Origin: Corythucha ciliata
Lineage: Eukaryota; Arthropoda; Insecta; Hemiptera; Tingidae
DNA length: 64,000 nucleotides
Direction: 5' to 3'
NCBI GenBank assembly: GCA_038030265.1
Contig: CM075941.1
Coordinates: forward strand, 52,553,952 to 52,617,951
A program made the translations under genes and the position numbers. The notes beneath the pieces were generated by a model that was not told the DNA's origin, ran no database searches, and was given only the letters and a program-made list of their open reading frames with translations. Below are positions 44,580-55,929 of this stretch, one piece after another (the first letter of the stretch is position 1; each line of letters starts with the position of its first letter).

Positions 44580-47375
44580 ATGGAGAAATTGGGATGCAAT
44601 ACCTGGGACAGCGATAGCAGGCTAGACAAACTACAATTGAGTAGGGATGATGACTTACACTTTTATATTTTTAGTACTAACGTTAGAAGCTTGAGCAGTA
44701 AGCTGAACCATATTGATCTGTTAATGGCGTCCGTGTCTTACGAGTTTCACGTGTTATGTTTCGGTGAACATTGGCTCAGAAACAAGAACATTGAATTATT
44801 TGTTCCTAAAGAATATAAATTAATGTCCTTCTTCACAAGACAAAATTCTAGCCATGGTGGAGTTTCAATTTACTTACGCCAAAACCTTACGGGTACAAAT
44901 GTTACGACACTAGAAAATATGTCCAAGGAAAATGTGTGTGAGATCAGTGCCGTTGTTGTGGGCACCTTTTTAATCGTTAACGTGTATCGTCCCCCGAACT
45001 CTGATGTCAAACTATTCTTCCGTATAATGGAAAACTTTTTCAATATTGTTAGTAGTTACAAGAAGAATTGTGTAATAACGGGGGACCTAAACATAAATAT
45101 TTTGAAGGATTGTCCGAATGCCCGGGCTTTTTTAGGTTTATTGACCTCATACGGGTTTAGCAATATGAACGAGAGTCCAACAAGATTAGACAGTTGTTTA
45201 GATTACTTTCTTTGAGTTGTGGATTTTGCTATATCCGATCATTCGTCGCTCTGGCTTGCGGTTCCACAAACAAACAAGCTAAGGATCATGGAAGAGTCTA
45301 TCGTTCTGAATTGTTTCAGACCTTTCACGAGACGCGGAGTAGAATATTTCAATTGGTTGTGCTCCAATGTTTGTTGGGGAAACTTGATGGAAGGGAAAAA
45401 TGTGAATGAAGTGACCGAGGTGTTTTTGGATTGTATAAATCAATTTATAAGTGAAGCATTTAAAGCGAAAAGCGTCAAGAGCATCAGGAGCAGTAGGCCC
45501 TATAAGAAAGAGTGGTATACCTCAGAACTGAAAGTGATGAGGGATAAATTGTTACTGTTTTATAACTTATCCAAACAATCAGGTAGCGATCATGACAGAA
45601 ATATTTACAAATCTTATAAGAGGGAATACGAAAATAAATTGTGCGAAGCTAAATTTAATGCAAATAAGGACTTTATAATGGGTTCAGGAAATAAACTCAA
45701 GGCTGCTTGGAGTTTGATAAATTCGGTAACAGGTAAAAATAATGCTAGCAATGAGATACCTATAGATGCTGAGGATTTCAATAGGTATTGCACTGAAGCA
45801 CCAGTGCGAATTGTTCACCAGCTGAAAACTGTCAGTACACCTAGTGTGGATATGAGAAGTGATGAAACTGGTTCACGTAGAGTATTTGACTTTGTTTGTG
45901 TTGGTGAAGAAACAATTTGTAGAGTTGTTAACCGTTTCAGTTGCTCGAGGAGCAGGGATTTTTATGGTTTATCAAACAGCTTGATTAAGCAATGCCTTCC
46001 CAACATTTTGGACCCTTTGGTTAGAATAGTGAATGGTTGTATAAATGAATCGGTTTTTCCGGATGCGCTTAGGCTGTCTCGGGTAGTGCCAATTTATAAA
46101 AAAGGGGATAAAATGCAACAATGTAATTACCGCCCAATTTCAAACGTGCCCATTTTTTCGAGGGTCATAGAGGGTGTGCAGAAAGACCAGCTATTAGATT
46201 TCTTAGAAGACGAGAAGCTTCTGTCGTCGGCGCAGTATGCGTATCGTAGGGGGCGATCTGCTGTTCAGGCTGCTTTTTCTCTTTACAGCATTGTGCTGGA
46301 AGGGTTTGATGCGAAAGAGGCAACGGCGGTCACCTTCTGTGATCTGAGTAAGGCGTTTGAGTGTGTCTCTAGGGACTTGCTGCTGGAAAAGCTAGCGCGG
46401 TCGAACTTGTCAGGACATGCCCTGAATCTGGTAGAATCCTATCTCTCTAACCGTAGACAAATCGTAGACTGCAATGGCATGCAGTCATCGCCACGTGATA
46501 TCTCTTTAGGTGTGCCACAAGGATCAAAGTTTGGGCCTTTATTATTTTCGGTCATGATAAATGACATAGACCGTTCCTTACCCTGCAAAGTGCTGCTGTA
46601 CGCTGATGACACTGCTCTAGTCAATGTTTCTTGCTCTCCTGACACTGCCCGAGAACTTGCAAATCAGTCTCTTTCATCCACGAAAGACTGGTTCACGTCA
46701 AATAAATTGGCGCTTAATGAGGATAAGACAAAACAATTGTTGTTTAGTCTAAGTGCATCTGTGCCTAGTGAAAGCTTCAAATATATGGGCTTGTTATTCG
46801 ATTTGAAGCTGAGCTGGAAAGATCATATAGATTATGTATCCAATAAACTAGTGAAAGTTCTGTATGTAATGATTCGGCTACGTAAGGAACTACCTAGAGA
46901 ATACTTGAGGATTTTGTATTACTCGCTCTTTCATTCAGTAATGACGTACGGCGTTGTTATCTGGGGTAATGCGCCTGGAGTTGACAGAATATTTCGACTC
47001 CAAAAGAGGGCTCTGAGGATTGTCGCCGGAGTTCCGCATCGTCACAAATGTCGGCAGCTTTTCAAGCAGCATAAAGTGCTCACTATTTTTGGGTGTTTTG
47101 CCTTGGAGAGCATGATGTACGTTAGGGAGCACTTAGATGAATTTTCAAATTCATCTGACCTTCACCAGTATCCAACGAGGTCGGCCGCGAATCTCATCGT
47201 GCCAAGAACTAGACTGGAGTTGAGGGCGAGCGTGGTCGGAGTTCGGCTCTTCAACCAACTATCTTCAGGTATTCAGCAGCTTAGCCCGAGAAAATTCAAG
47301 CGTCGGGTGAAGTTAACTCTCGTAGACAATCCAATCTACTCCCTTGACGATTGTGATTCCATAGAATGGAGTTAG
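44580..47375 (+). pseudogene. LINE endonuclease-reverse transcriptase, single in-frame stop
   Basis: The two open frames are in the same register, separated only by TGA at 45213-45215, so this is one ORF of about 930 codons with a nonsense codon at the end of the endonuclease domain. Endonuclease: STNVRSLSSKLNHID, FGEHWL, SSHGGVSIYL, ITGDLNINIL, AISDHSSLWL. RT: VVPIYKKGDKMQQCNYRPIS, TFCDLSKAFECVSRDLL (motif A Asp present), SLGVPQGSKFGPLLF, LLYADDTALV. The thumb and C-terminal region end in FNQLSSGIQ...FKRRVK. With only one visible lesion it is a comparatively recent copy. Confidence 0.9.
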
Positions 47376-47527
47376 GGCGTTGTAATTGTTCCTGCTTCAA
47401 TGTGTATTGTTTTTTGTATTAGTGTATGTATTTTGTTAATTGATATTATTTATTGTAGAAATGACGCATCCTATCCAGTTACCCACTGTTAATGGAAAAA
47501 GTTGAGTAAAATAAATAAATAAATAAA
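44580..47527 (+). mobile_element. LINE with EN and RT, no RNase H, (TAAA)n-like tail
   Basis: Plus strand: endonuclease frame (44580-45215), RT frame (45219-47375) and a 3' UTR ending in an AAATAAATAAATAAATAAA tail at about 47507-47526. A short-repeat 3' tail and lack of RNase H fit Jockey/CR1-like LINEs; the clade is not settled. ORF1 is missing, so the copy is 5' truncated or the ORF1 is unrecognised. Confidence 0.85.
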
Positions 47528-47802
47528 GTGTGGAGAACGGACAGCGACCCAGCCAGGAAAAGCCCGCGACCTATAGGTTGAAAACCACTATCAAACCCAA
47601 CCACTATCAAAACATTGGGGATTCGTTTGGCCTCATTTTTGAAGATTCAGTCTAGTCTAACAAAATAATTAGTACTATCATGATCATTAAAGGTTTCTAC
47701 AAGGTCACAACTACAAAAAAACGAAAAATGATAGACACCGTTTTGAACTGTTGACAAATTTGCCTAAATTTGACGAGCTGTATCTTGGAAACGACAATAC
47801 AT
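47528..47802. other. Intergenic stretch inside the TIR-bounded element
   Basis: No gene. It would be the interior flank of the original transposon between the LINE insertion site and the right TIR. Confidence 0.4.
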
Positions 47803-48083
47803 GTAGAACCCGCTTTAAGCTGGTTTTCTCAGAAATTTTCTCAACTTTGAAAAGTTATTTCGAAGCCACAACCGAAAAATGGCTAGTTTACCGTGAAAAA
47901 GCCAAAAACCCCAAAAAGTCCCGAATTTTTGTGGTTTTTCGAGAATTCCAGGATGATCCCGATGTCTTTCGAGGTCAACAATTTGAACACATCATACCTG
48001 CACCATCCCAGAAAACATAAAAAAAAAATCATCTACCCTAATTAATGCAACCTGACCCCCCTTTTTAGTTCTTATTTTACTGG
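47803..48083. repeat. Right copy of the 270-bp inverted repeat
   Basis: Inverted partner of 35006-35275. The inner edge is GAACCCGCTTTAAGCTGG and the outer tip is CTTATTTTACTGG. Confidence 0.85.
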
Positions 48084-48765
48084 ACTATTTCAATTCAAAC
48101 TTCGAATAACTAATTAGCCAAACGTATAAAATATGCGATTTTTTTTTATTTTAAAAAATCTGAAAGACACCGAAGTTTATGCCAATTTATTTTACGCCGT
48201 TGTAATTAGAGTACCTTCGTCGGGCAAGGGAAATTATGAGTGTATTAATTGGGACGTTCACTTTGTGAAGCTCGCACGAAAGAATAATTAAATAAATTCA
48301 ACAATAAGTTTGACCTTTCAAACCTAGTAATTTTCAAAAAGTCTAACCCACATTGAGTTAAATTGTTTATTTTTCATAATTACGATAATCAAACGTCAAA
48401 AAATAGTTGATATCGATCATCAACTTGTTGTTATCGCTGACTAGATTGCAATGAAATCCGTTGATTCTCTTGGGTCATTAAAGTTGGGAGTAAAGCGTTT
48501 TGTTGGAGCGGAGTAAATATACGAGAGAAGGCGAGTAGAGGGGGTTGACCCTTCGAGCGATTTGATCAAAAAATAAATAAAAAATGTTTACCGAACCAGA
48601 AACTTATAGGAAAGTGCCATTGCTTGCGAGTTGATTACTGTAAGAAACGACACAACTTTCGTCCGTGTGCGTGATAAAAAAAAATTTGAGACTCTAAAAA
48701 CTTTGCGTCCAAGTTGGAAAGTTTTGAGTGAGAAAAAACAGTCAATTAATTTCAATTGTTTTCAG
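48084..48765. other. Upstream region of the Ig-domain gene
   Basis: No coding recognised. It ends in a splice acceptor (CAATTGTTTTCAG, 48753-48765) directly before the ATG exon, so a 5' UTR exon probably lies upstream. Confidence 0.5.
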
Positions 48766-49088
48766 GATGCAGCTGACGACCCTTGTTCTAGCCAGCTGTA
48801 TACTACTGACACAAGATCAAGGTAAGAATTGTGAACAATAGGTATAAAATCGGGTCTAATTTATTTATTATTGTGCGAACAGAGGCGGCGGGTTGGTTCG
48901 AAGTGTCGCTCACCGGGCCATCGTTTGTAGCGATCGGTGGATCGGCGTCGCTCGACTGCCACTATGACGTCAGCCAGGAGACGCTTCACAAAGTTGAATG
49001 GCTCAGAGAGGGGAGGAAATTTTTCCAATTTGTTCGCCTTCGTAAGCCGCCGTTCAGGACGTTCCACACGCCGGGAAGTGTTGTTTCG
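48766..49088 (+). CDS. Ig-superfamily host gene, Beaten-path (Beat)-like, first two coding exons
   Basis: Exon A (48766-48821), after acceptor TTTTCAG, starts ATG at 48767 and encodes a hydrophobic leader, MQLTTLVLASCILLTQDQ, a plausible signal peptide. The intron 48822-48882 (61 bp, GTAAGA...CGAACAG) joins in phase to exon B (48883-49088), which ends at donor GTGAGT. Exon B encodes the first half of an Ig domain: GGSASLDCHYDV (first Ig Cys), LHKVEWLREGRKFFQF (the W and the KFF motif of Beat proteins) and a TFHTPGSVVS end. In Beat genes the Ig V-like domain is split this way and the proteins are secreted or membrane-linked neuronal guidance ligands. The downstream exons, with the partner Cys, are not visible in the window. 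It could be another Ig gene or an isolated duplicated fragment. Confidence 0.7.
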
Positions 49089-50189
49089 GTGAGTCACCCT
49101 GACCTCTCAGTGAGCTCACCCTTCGCCTCCCCCCCCCTCACCACTGACATTTTGGCGCACCGTTCCCTGAATTTTACGACGGTAAAAACAAGAATTATAA
49201 GGTTTCAAACTGGTTCGATGAATAAGGATCATCAATGCGTTCGCAATGTTGCAACATAACTTCCGATTTAGACAGGAACCACATCGTTAATGTTTGTAAA
49301 ACATGAAAACGTTAAACATCGATAAAACCGGATGACTCTAATAACTCCGCGATTGGGTGAAAAGTCAATCTTTCTCCCCTACACAAGCCTTGACTTTGAT
49401 AGATTGAAGAACAAAAATCCCGTTCCCGTATATTATTAACTCAGCGTCAGATAAAATGCCCTTAACCCCTCCCTTCTACCTTTTTTCACAAAGTTAAACT
49501 TGTTGATTCTTCTCCATCTTCACTTTTTCATTCATGAAAGAAGAATTAACCCTCCTCCCCCACCCTAATACTCACCCAACCAATCCAACCTCGCGAGACA
49601 TATAAATTTTAGACACTCCATACAGTTTCATGGAATCTATTTCAAGTGAATAGGAAGATATGGCGTGGTGAGGAGGAGAGTCGCACGTCTCGAGAGGTAA
49701 TCTCTCGCTTTTACGACAAGATAAGCTTATTCTGGGTGCTCTTTCGACAAATTAGATTACCCCACTCCTTTTCACTCGTACCAAACCAATATCATCTCCG
49801 ATGCCATTTGCATCGGCCTGTAAAAGGGGAGAAATAAGAAGCGGAATGGGTGGACTTGTATGATGGATGAGTATTATTTTACAGATATCACCACTAGTGA
49901 AATAATTTAATTGATGCTGCTGTCGACTTTGTTGTTAAAAGCATTAAAAACCGCCGGCATCGCCTCCCTTTTATATTTTGAATCCTTCGAATACAAAAAC
50001 GTGCGAATTTCCTTGGTACAGGACCCCCCCCCCCTTCCAACTATCTAGTCATCAAGTATTTAAATGTTTTCATTATATGCTGTACGTTGCTCGAGGGACT
50101 TTACCAACGTTGTAGGAGTGTGCCCCCCCCCCCTCCGTGCAATCACACACAGTGGGTTTTGGCAGACCCACCGAGCCACACCATGTCCA
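49089..50189. other. Intron or intergenic after the Ig exon
   Basis: No coding recognised. It contains C-runs at 49129-49138, 50026-50035 and 50123-50133. No second Ig exon was found here. Confidence 0.45.
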
Positions 50190-50960
50190 TTTTTTCTGAT
50201 AACAACCAAAATAAGCCAATTTTGGGTTGCGAGTAATTCAAAAGTCCTTGTTCACCAATCAAAAACTACAGGATTGACAAAAAGCTTAATCAGCAGCGTT
50301 TGGTCTATTAAAAAAATAATTACGTTGGTTTGGACCTTCCAAAGTCCTATAATTTCGCGGATTTGGCACACAGAGAACCCAATTTCGCAGTTGTAACTAA
50401 TTCAAGAACCTAGTTCGCCTTTGGCTCCTTTTGGTCACAGCGCGCCCATGTTAGAATTTTGGTTTCTGGCTAGCTAAAACCTGTTTTGGAGTTTTACAGA
50501 GCCATCAGTGGCAGCTCCACGAAATTGAGTTTTCAGCAAGCCAGGCCCTCGAAGACGGTTCTTTAGTTAGCAAAGACAGTAAAACTATTCATTCAAGAGA
50601 GCAAGAATCCGTTAAATCAAGTTTTAAATGGGGTGACCCCCTCGAAATTGGGTTTTCAGCAACAAAAATCCGTAAAATTGATTTTTTTTTTTTTAGCTAG
50701 GCAGGCCCATGAAAACGGTTTTTAGTTGGGAATTGGTATTTTAGTAAGTTAGACCTACAAAAATTGTTATTTGTTGTGCGCAAAATCCGTGAGGTCTTTG
50801 AATTAAGCTACCCCATGGAATTGGGGTTGTCAGCGACAAAAACCCGGGAAATTATTTTCGTTTTAATGCGCGATATCCAACAAAAGAATTTTTAGTGGTC
50901 CAGACCCGCGAAAATGGTTTTGGGGTCCAGTTTGGGGGTTGGAGGATGACGGTAGAATGG
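50190..50960. repeat. Degenerate short-period repeat, type B
   Basis: Diverged 35-40-base units with AAAATCCGTGAAATTGGGTTTTCAGC-like wording (AAAATCCGT, GAAATTGGGTTTTCAGC, GACCCCCTCGAAATT). Same style as 25620-26190. No reading frame maintained. Confidence 0.5.
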
Positions 50961-51173
50961 TATTGACGTCGCCGTACTCACCTTGGCCGGTACGGGCACC
51001 TCCCCCCACCCCCGCCACCCACTGTACTCACATCATCACAATGCCATCCGACTAGGAGGATAGAGCAATAAAAGGTGTCCTACAAATTTTTTTGTTAAAA
51101 TTCGATTTAGCCTACGCAAGCACTATTCTGGAGGTCACCCTAATTTGCAGAATGGGGATTTCTCCTCGGTGGA

Positions 51174-51252
51174 CTCCCGGGATAGCTCAAATGGTAAGAG
51201 CACCTGGCGCTAAAAACTTGGAGGTTTTGGGTTCGAATCCCACCTGGGGAGC
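51174..51252 (+). other. tRNA-like sequence, probable SINE head
   Basis: The D-arm TAGCTCAAATGGTAAGAGC (A box) and T-arm GGGTTCGAATCCC (B box) are good. The anticodon arm (CCTGGCGCTAAAAACTTGG) does not pair properly and no clean acceptor stem forms, so not a working tRNA. It is followed by GGGGAGC and TTTTTTCTCGGAACT, close to the tail after the tRNA-like unit at 9101-9177. Confidence 0.6.
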
Positions 51253-51654
51253 AATTTTTTCTCGGAACTCAAAACAAGTAAAGAATAGTAAGCATTAAAT
51301 TTAATTTAAAGATTAATTTCTTTATTTTCAGCCTCCCCACTCCCGTAGTTCCGAATACTTTTCGGAAATGTGAAAGTAGCTAAGTGGCAACTATTGTCGG
51401 GTACTTAGTTGAACTCACTTACGAAGTCTGGAGGCTGTGAAAAATCTTAAACACCCTGTTCTGCTGACTTTTGTTCATTCTGCAAATCAAGGCGACCCTA
51501 AAATTCAGAAATGTACTTATTCGCGCCTTCTGGAGGCAACTTCACGTCGAAAAGAAAATACGCCAATCCCCATAGTTCATGTACTTCTTTAGCCGGCTGA
51601 AATTGAGAAGGCGCACTGAAGTGCTGTTCTTGGGAAAGTACGCGACAAGAAGGT
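51253..51654. other. Intergenic stretch, nothing recognised
   Basis: Possible body of the tRNA-headed SINE in its first part; no end or target duplication identified. Confidence 0.4.
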
Positions 51655-52444
51655 TGGAAAAAGCGCTAATATTCAAGGCTAAAATTGCGAAAAAAAAACG
51701 CTCATTTGCTGTTACTCGAAGCAAGTTCCATACAAACTTGGTTCGCAGAAAAAAATTGTGCGAATCGCGGAGGTATAGAGGTTGTAAGGCTAAAATGCTT
51801 GTTTTTGGCCTGAGCCCGCGGCTAGAATTGAGGAAAACCGCTAATTCGGAATAATAAAAGAGAGAAAACTCACTAATTCTCGTTTAAAATTGTAAAAGAG
51901 CGCTGAATCGGGCTAAAATTGAGAAATATGGCTAACTAGCCGGATACAACGCTTCTCCACGGCAAAAATTGTTAAAAATAGCTAATTCCTGGAATATAAT
52001 TAAGAAAAACACTAATTTGTGACTAAAATTATTGAGACATAACGCAAATTCGCGGTTAAACTTTAGAAAAATCGCTAATTCACGGGTGAAATTAGAAAAG
52101 GCGCTAATTAATGACCGAGAGTGAAAAAATTCAATTGAAAAAAAATTGAAAAGTCGCTAATTCGCGCCTAAAATGGAGAAGAATCGCAAATTCGCGACTG
52201 AAGTGGAGAAAATCGCTAATTATCGGCCGTGGAGAAAAATCGCTAATTTCTCCATAAAATTATTGAGAAGAAGCGCTGAAGTGTGGGAAAATCGCTAATT
52301 TGAGGAGAAAGTACGGAAAACGCCCGTTCGCGGCTTCTGATGGTGACGTTGTGACTGAAGGTGAACAAAATCGCTATGACGCGGCGAAAATTGGAGGAAA
52401 ACTATCACTCACGGAAAACTGCTAATTCGTGGCTAGAATAAAAA
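51655..52444. repeat. Degenerate repeat type A, third array
   Basis: Diverged units with AAAATCGCTAATTCGCG and GGCTAAAATTGAG wording, as at 31005-31430 and 32215-33085. It includes CGCGGCTTCTGATGGTGACG near 52333. The array stops exactly where the MITE at 52445 starts. Confidence 0.65.
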
Positions 52445-52829
52445 ACAGTAGCCTGTCGGGAGAAGTGCATTTCATTCATGCGACAATCGAGTCAAACCTC
52501 ATAAGTTAGAACGATATCAATCAATTATGAATGACATTTAGGCCGTGGAATGGAAAATCAAAATCATAGAATCGTGTTTCTTTTTACCGCAGGCTCTTTT
52601 TTTGGCACCTACTGAGGTGGAATAAAATGATGAAAATGAAAAATGAAACAGAGTCGGTTTGGTTGCCTATACGATATGGGAAGGCGGACTCTTGTTAGAG
52701 GAGTTATTTGCAATTAAAATCTTTATTCCGGCCTAAATTTCATTCATAATTGATTGATATCGTTCTAACTTATGAGGTTTGACTCGATTGTCGCATGAAT
52801 GAAATGCACTTCTCCCGACAGGCTGCTGT
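52445..52829. mobile_element. MITE with about 98-bp, nearly identical inverted arms
   Basis: ACAGTAGCCTGTCGGGAG at the left and CTCCCGACAGGCTGCTGT at the right; the arms run through CGACAATCGAGTCAAACC and AACGATATCAATCAATTATG with only two or three differences. The loop (about 180 bp) has no coding. The near-identical arms indicate a recent insertion. It forms the boundary between the type A repeat and the env remnant. Confidence 0.85.
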
Positions 52830-53981
52830 CGGAACAAAACTTTTTATTTCTATTGTTTCCTCGTTAACAAAAATTCCAAGATACTGATCAATCTCGGGAA
52901 TGGGTGTAATTTCGTTTTCGACAATTTCTAAATTAACTAAATGACAATTCGAGGTAGTCCCGTGGACAAGAATTTCCTTTTCACAATGCGCGTTCTCATT
53001 TGATAGGCTGAATTGTGAGCACAAATAGACCTTGGATAATATGCAACTATTCTTTAGAGGTTTCATGACTGCTGTATCATTTTTGCTTCTTAACACATAT
53101 TGGTTTTGGGGAATTACTGTAGCGTAGTGAGCTTGGAACAAGGTGGGAATGGGTCTCAGATAATAAAGGTCGTATTGTTCGCGTGAGGTGAGAGGTAGAA
53201 TGAGAAAAAATGTGATTTGAGTAGGGTTCACTGTACAATGCGTTTTAAACAACGATTCGAGTTCCATAATATTATTGGTGTTAAGATCGAAAGGGAGTTT
53301 TCCCGAATAATATTTTTCTATTTTCTGAAGTTCGGCATATAATTGTTTTGAACTTATGATGCTAGGGTGCATGACTCCTAGTTTACAGAAAGTTAGCGCA
53401 TTTTCGATATCTTGTGCCACTTGTAAAGGCTGATAATTATTTGAATGTGGTTGAGAGTTTCTTTGACTGACGACAAACTAGCCCTAATGGAATTTGACTG
53501 GAATATTTCTCCGATTTGGTGAATTTTGTTCCTTATTTCGTTATTATTGTACTGGATGTGTCGAATAGTGTCATTAAATTCCGCTATTAGATCGGTACTG
53601 ACAGAGAATTGGGAGTTTACTCATAAAGGTTTCAAATCTTTTCTCGTCGCTAGCGTCTAAATTTCCCGTAACCATTTTCACTAGACTTCCGAGTCCATTA
53701 AATATCCCTCGTTTATTTCTACTTTTATGAATTAAAATATTTCCTAACTTATCTTCTACTAAATCTACCACGTATTCTGTTAGCTTGCTATATTCTTCTA
53801 ATTCTTTAGACATATTTTGATCTTTACTAATTTTACGATTTAGCTCACTATAAACCTTATTTGATACTTCAAATTCCCCTGTTAACTTACCTAATTCATA
53901 GTAGTGGATAAAGGTATGTTCGTCTTTCGTCAGTTTTGCTTCTCCCAACTTTATGGGAAGCACTCCCTGGTTATGAGTCAC
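52830..53981 (-). pseudogene. Errantivirus-type envelope (baculovirus F-like fusion protein) remnant
   Basis: Envelope glycoprotein gene of an insect endogenous retrovirus (gypsy/errantivirus group), homologous to the F fusion proteins of baculoviruses, which act at the cell surface in membrane fusion. The first frame (53981-53574) contains a furin-type cleavage site (RNKRG) followed by the fusion-peptide-like start of the second subunit. A break between about 53574 and 53420 leads into a second frame with the ectodomain (paired Cys residues, 53420 to about 52830). The C-terminal region with the transmembrane anchor is not present; the frame runs into the MITE. Frameshifted and truncated, so no functional protein. 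Identification rests on the cleavage-site region and overall arrangement. Confidence 0.82.
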
Positions 53982-54640
53982 ATCCTTCAGGTGTTCTCCT
54001 GCGGCTGCTGCAGCCCAGAGTGTCCTGGAATGTCAGGTCCTGGGTCATGACTGTTCGTAGAAGGGTTAGGTTTATTTAATTTTCTAGGTCGTTTCACGTT
54101 AGACAGGTGAATTTTTTGTTTTGTGTTGTGGAGCCTTGGTTCTATTGTAATGGGATATCCCCTGGCGTGGCTGGCGCCGCGGTTTGGGGTTTGCGTTCCG
54201 GTGGTGGCGGCTGGATCCGCTCTGAACCATAATCATAAAAGCTCCTAAATAACTGTCAATAACAGGATTGAGAAGAGGGCAGGGATATTTTAAGAGAACA
54301 CGTTTATACTATAGTTTTATGAACAGCAATATTGAAAACCAGAAATGTGTATCAATAACGGCTGATTATAATCTTTAACGCCCCACCAAAACTCGGTAGT
54401 GAGGGTATCGTGACTCACGGGTGCGCGCGTGCATGCGCGAGTGTAAATCGTTCATTTATCTTGTGGATCGCATCGCTGAGAGACACGACTTCGTCAGACA
54501 GAGGAAGCATTTGGTCGCAAATCTTCACTGTAAAGAAAAAGGCGCAAGGTGAGCTATCATCAACACAAAATACTCGCTGTACACCAAAATTTACGATTAC
54601 CCTGAATTGTGGTTCTGCAGCCTTTCTTTTATACGCCGCG
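53982..54640 (-). promoter_or_regulatory. Leader and TATA-box region upstream of the env remnant
   Basis: Minus-strand TATAAAAG at 54633-54626 in a GC-rich setting (GCGCGGCGTATAAAAG), with an initiator-like ACAATTCAGGG about 30 bases downstream. The expected pol gene is not found between this and env; there is only about 650 bases of leader-like sequence. It may be an LTR promoter with leader, but no LTR boundary was identified. Confidence 0.4.
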
Positions 54641-54981
54641 CCAAGCCAAGAAGGAAGTTGTCCTGCTTTTCCTCAACGGACCCGTTGGGCTTCGTCCGAA
54701 GGTCTCTTTGTGTGCGTCCCATCTTTAAAGCCAGCCACAGGTACTTTTCGTGGTGTGGGATCGGCGAGTGTGGCAATAAGCGAGCCTCTCATAACCTCAT
54801 AGCGCGAAGCAAGTTCAAGCGCGATAACTTTAAACCCGTATGGTCACGTACACGCGGATTAGAACCGTGAAAAGCCTTCGCGTAAAAAACTTTAAAATAA
54901 ACCCTCCGTCAAGTATATAACCGATAAAGTCATCGTCGATTTAATTTATCTAAACTTTAGTCTCGTTATACTGGTAAATTA
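54641..54981. other. Intergenic or LTR-like stretch before the gap
   Basis: No coding recognised. It may belong to the LTR upstream of the TATA box on the minus strand. Confidence 0.35.
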
Positions 54982-55481
54982 NNNNNNNNNNNNNNNNNNN
55001 NNNNNNNNNNNNNNNNNNNNNNNNNNNNNNNNNNNNNNNNNNNNNNNNNNNNNNNNNNNNNNNNNNNNNNNNNNNNNNNNNNNNNNNNNNNNNNNNNNNN
55101 NNNNNNNNNNNNNNNNNNNNNNNNNNNNNNNNNNNNNNNNNNNNNNNNNNNNNNNNNNNNNNNNNNNNNNNNNNNNNNNNNNNNNNNNNNNNNNNNNNNN
55201 NNNNNNNNNNNNNNNNNNNNNNNNNNNNNNNNNNNNNNNNNNNNNNNNNNNNNNNNNNNNNNNNNNNNNNNNNNNNNNNNNNNNNNNNNNNNNNNNNNNN
55301 NNNNNNNNNNNNNNNNNNNNNNNNNNNNNNNNNNNNNNNNNNNNNNNNNNNNNNNNNNNNNNNNNNNNNNNNNNNNNNNNNNNNNNNNNNNNNNNNNNNN
55401 NNNNNNNNNNNNNNNNNNNNNNNNNNNNNNNNNNNNNNNNNNNNNNNNNNNNNNNNNNNNNNNNNNNNNNNNNNNNNNNNN
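54982..55481. other. Assembly gap, 500 N
   Basis: Exactly 500 unknown bases, a scaffold-gap placeholder. Confidence 0.99.
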
Positions 55482-55496
55482 AAGGCCTCGTGCCGG

Positions 55497-55862
55497 GTGA
55501 GTTCGGCGAGACCTGTTGCAGTTAAGGTGATTGCCGCTGTTGAAATAGTCGAATGGCGTTGCCATCAGGACATCGCCAGTCTTGTCAGGTCGTGTGAGGC
55601 GTGCTCACTTCAGCAAAAAGTTGCTCCGAAGGCACCCCACCATCCCTGGGAAGCTGCTACAGAACCCTGGCAACGAATTCATATAGACTTCGCCGAGTTA
55701 TATGGAATCAATTTCCTGCTCGTAGTCGATGCTTTTTCGAAGTACGTTGACATTATACAATTTCGAACAGCTCCCACGTCTTCAACGACTATTTCGGCAT
55801 TACGACGCCTCTTTGCTCGCCATGGATTGCCATACATCTTGTTTTCAGACTTGAAAAATTGA
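55497..55862 (+). pseudogene. Gypsy integrase fragment
   Basis: Open frame with the zinc-binding end DIASLVRSCEACSLQQ, then the start of the catalytic core: PWQRIHIDFAEL (first Asp) and LLVVDAFSKYVDIIQF. It reaches LPYILFSD, where the second Asp region begins (usually SDNG), and then stops at 55861. The rest of the core is missing. The upstream part lies in the gap. Ty3/gypsy assignment is secure. Confidence 0.88.
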
Positions 55863-55929
55863 GATGTTGATGCTATTTTTCTATTTATTTATAGGTTGTG
55901 AGAGTATATCGGGCCTCCGAACCCCTCTC

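Larger units (their letters stand above)
35006..48083. mobile_element. DNA transposon with 270-bp TIRs, split by two LINE insertions
   Basis: 35006-35275 recurs inverted at 47803-48083. The inner 175 bases differ at about three positions; the outer parts (GCATTAATTAGGGTAGATGA, then CCAGTAAAATAAG at the tips) are more diverged. The left TIR ends about 40 bases from the stop of the gene at 35317-38263. Removing the two LINEs (38826 to about 47527) leaves about 4.4 kb: TIR, one gene of roughly 1000 codons, short flanks, TIR. This is the expected size for an autonomous cut-and-paste element. No target duplication was recognised, and the two repeats could be independent copies, so this is an inference. 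Confidence 0.55.
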
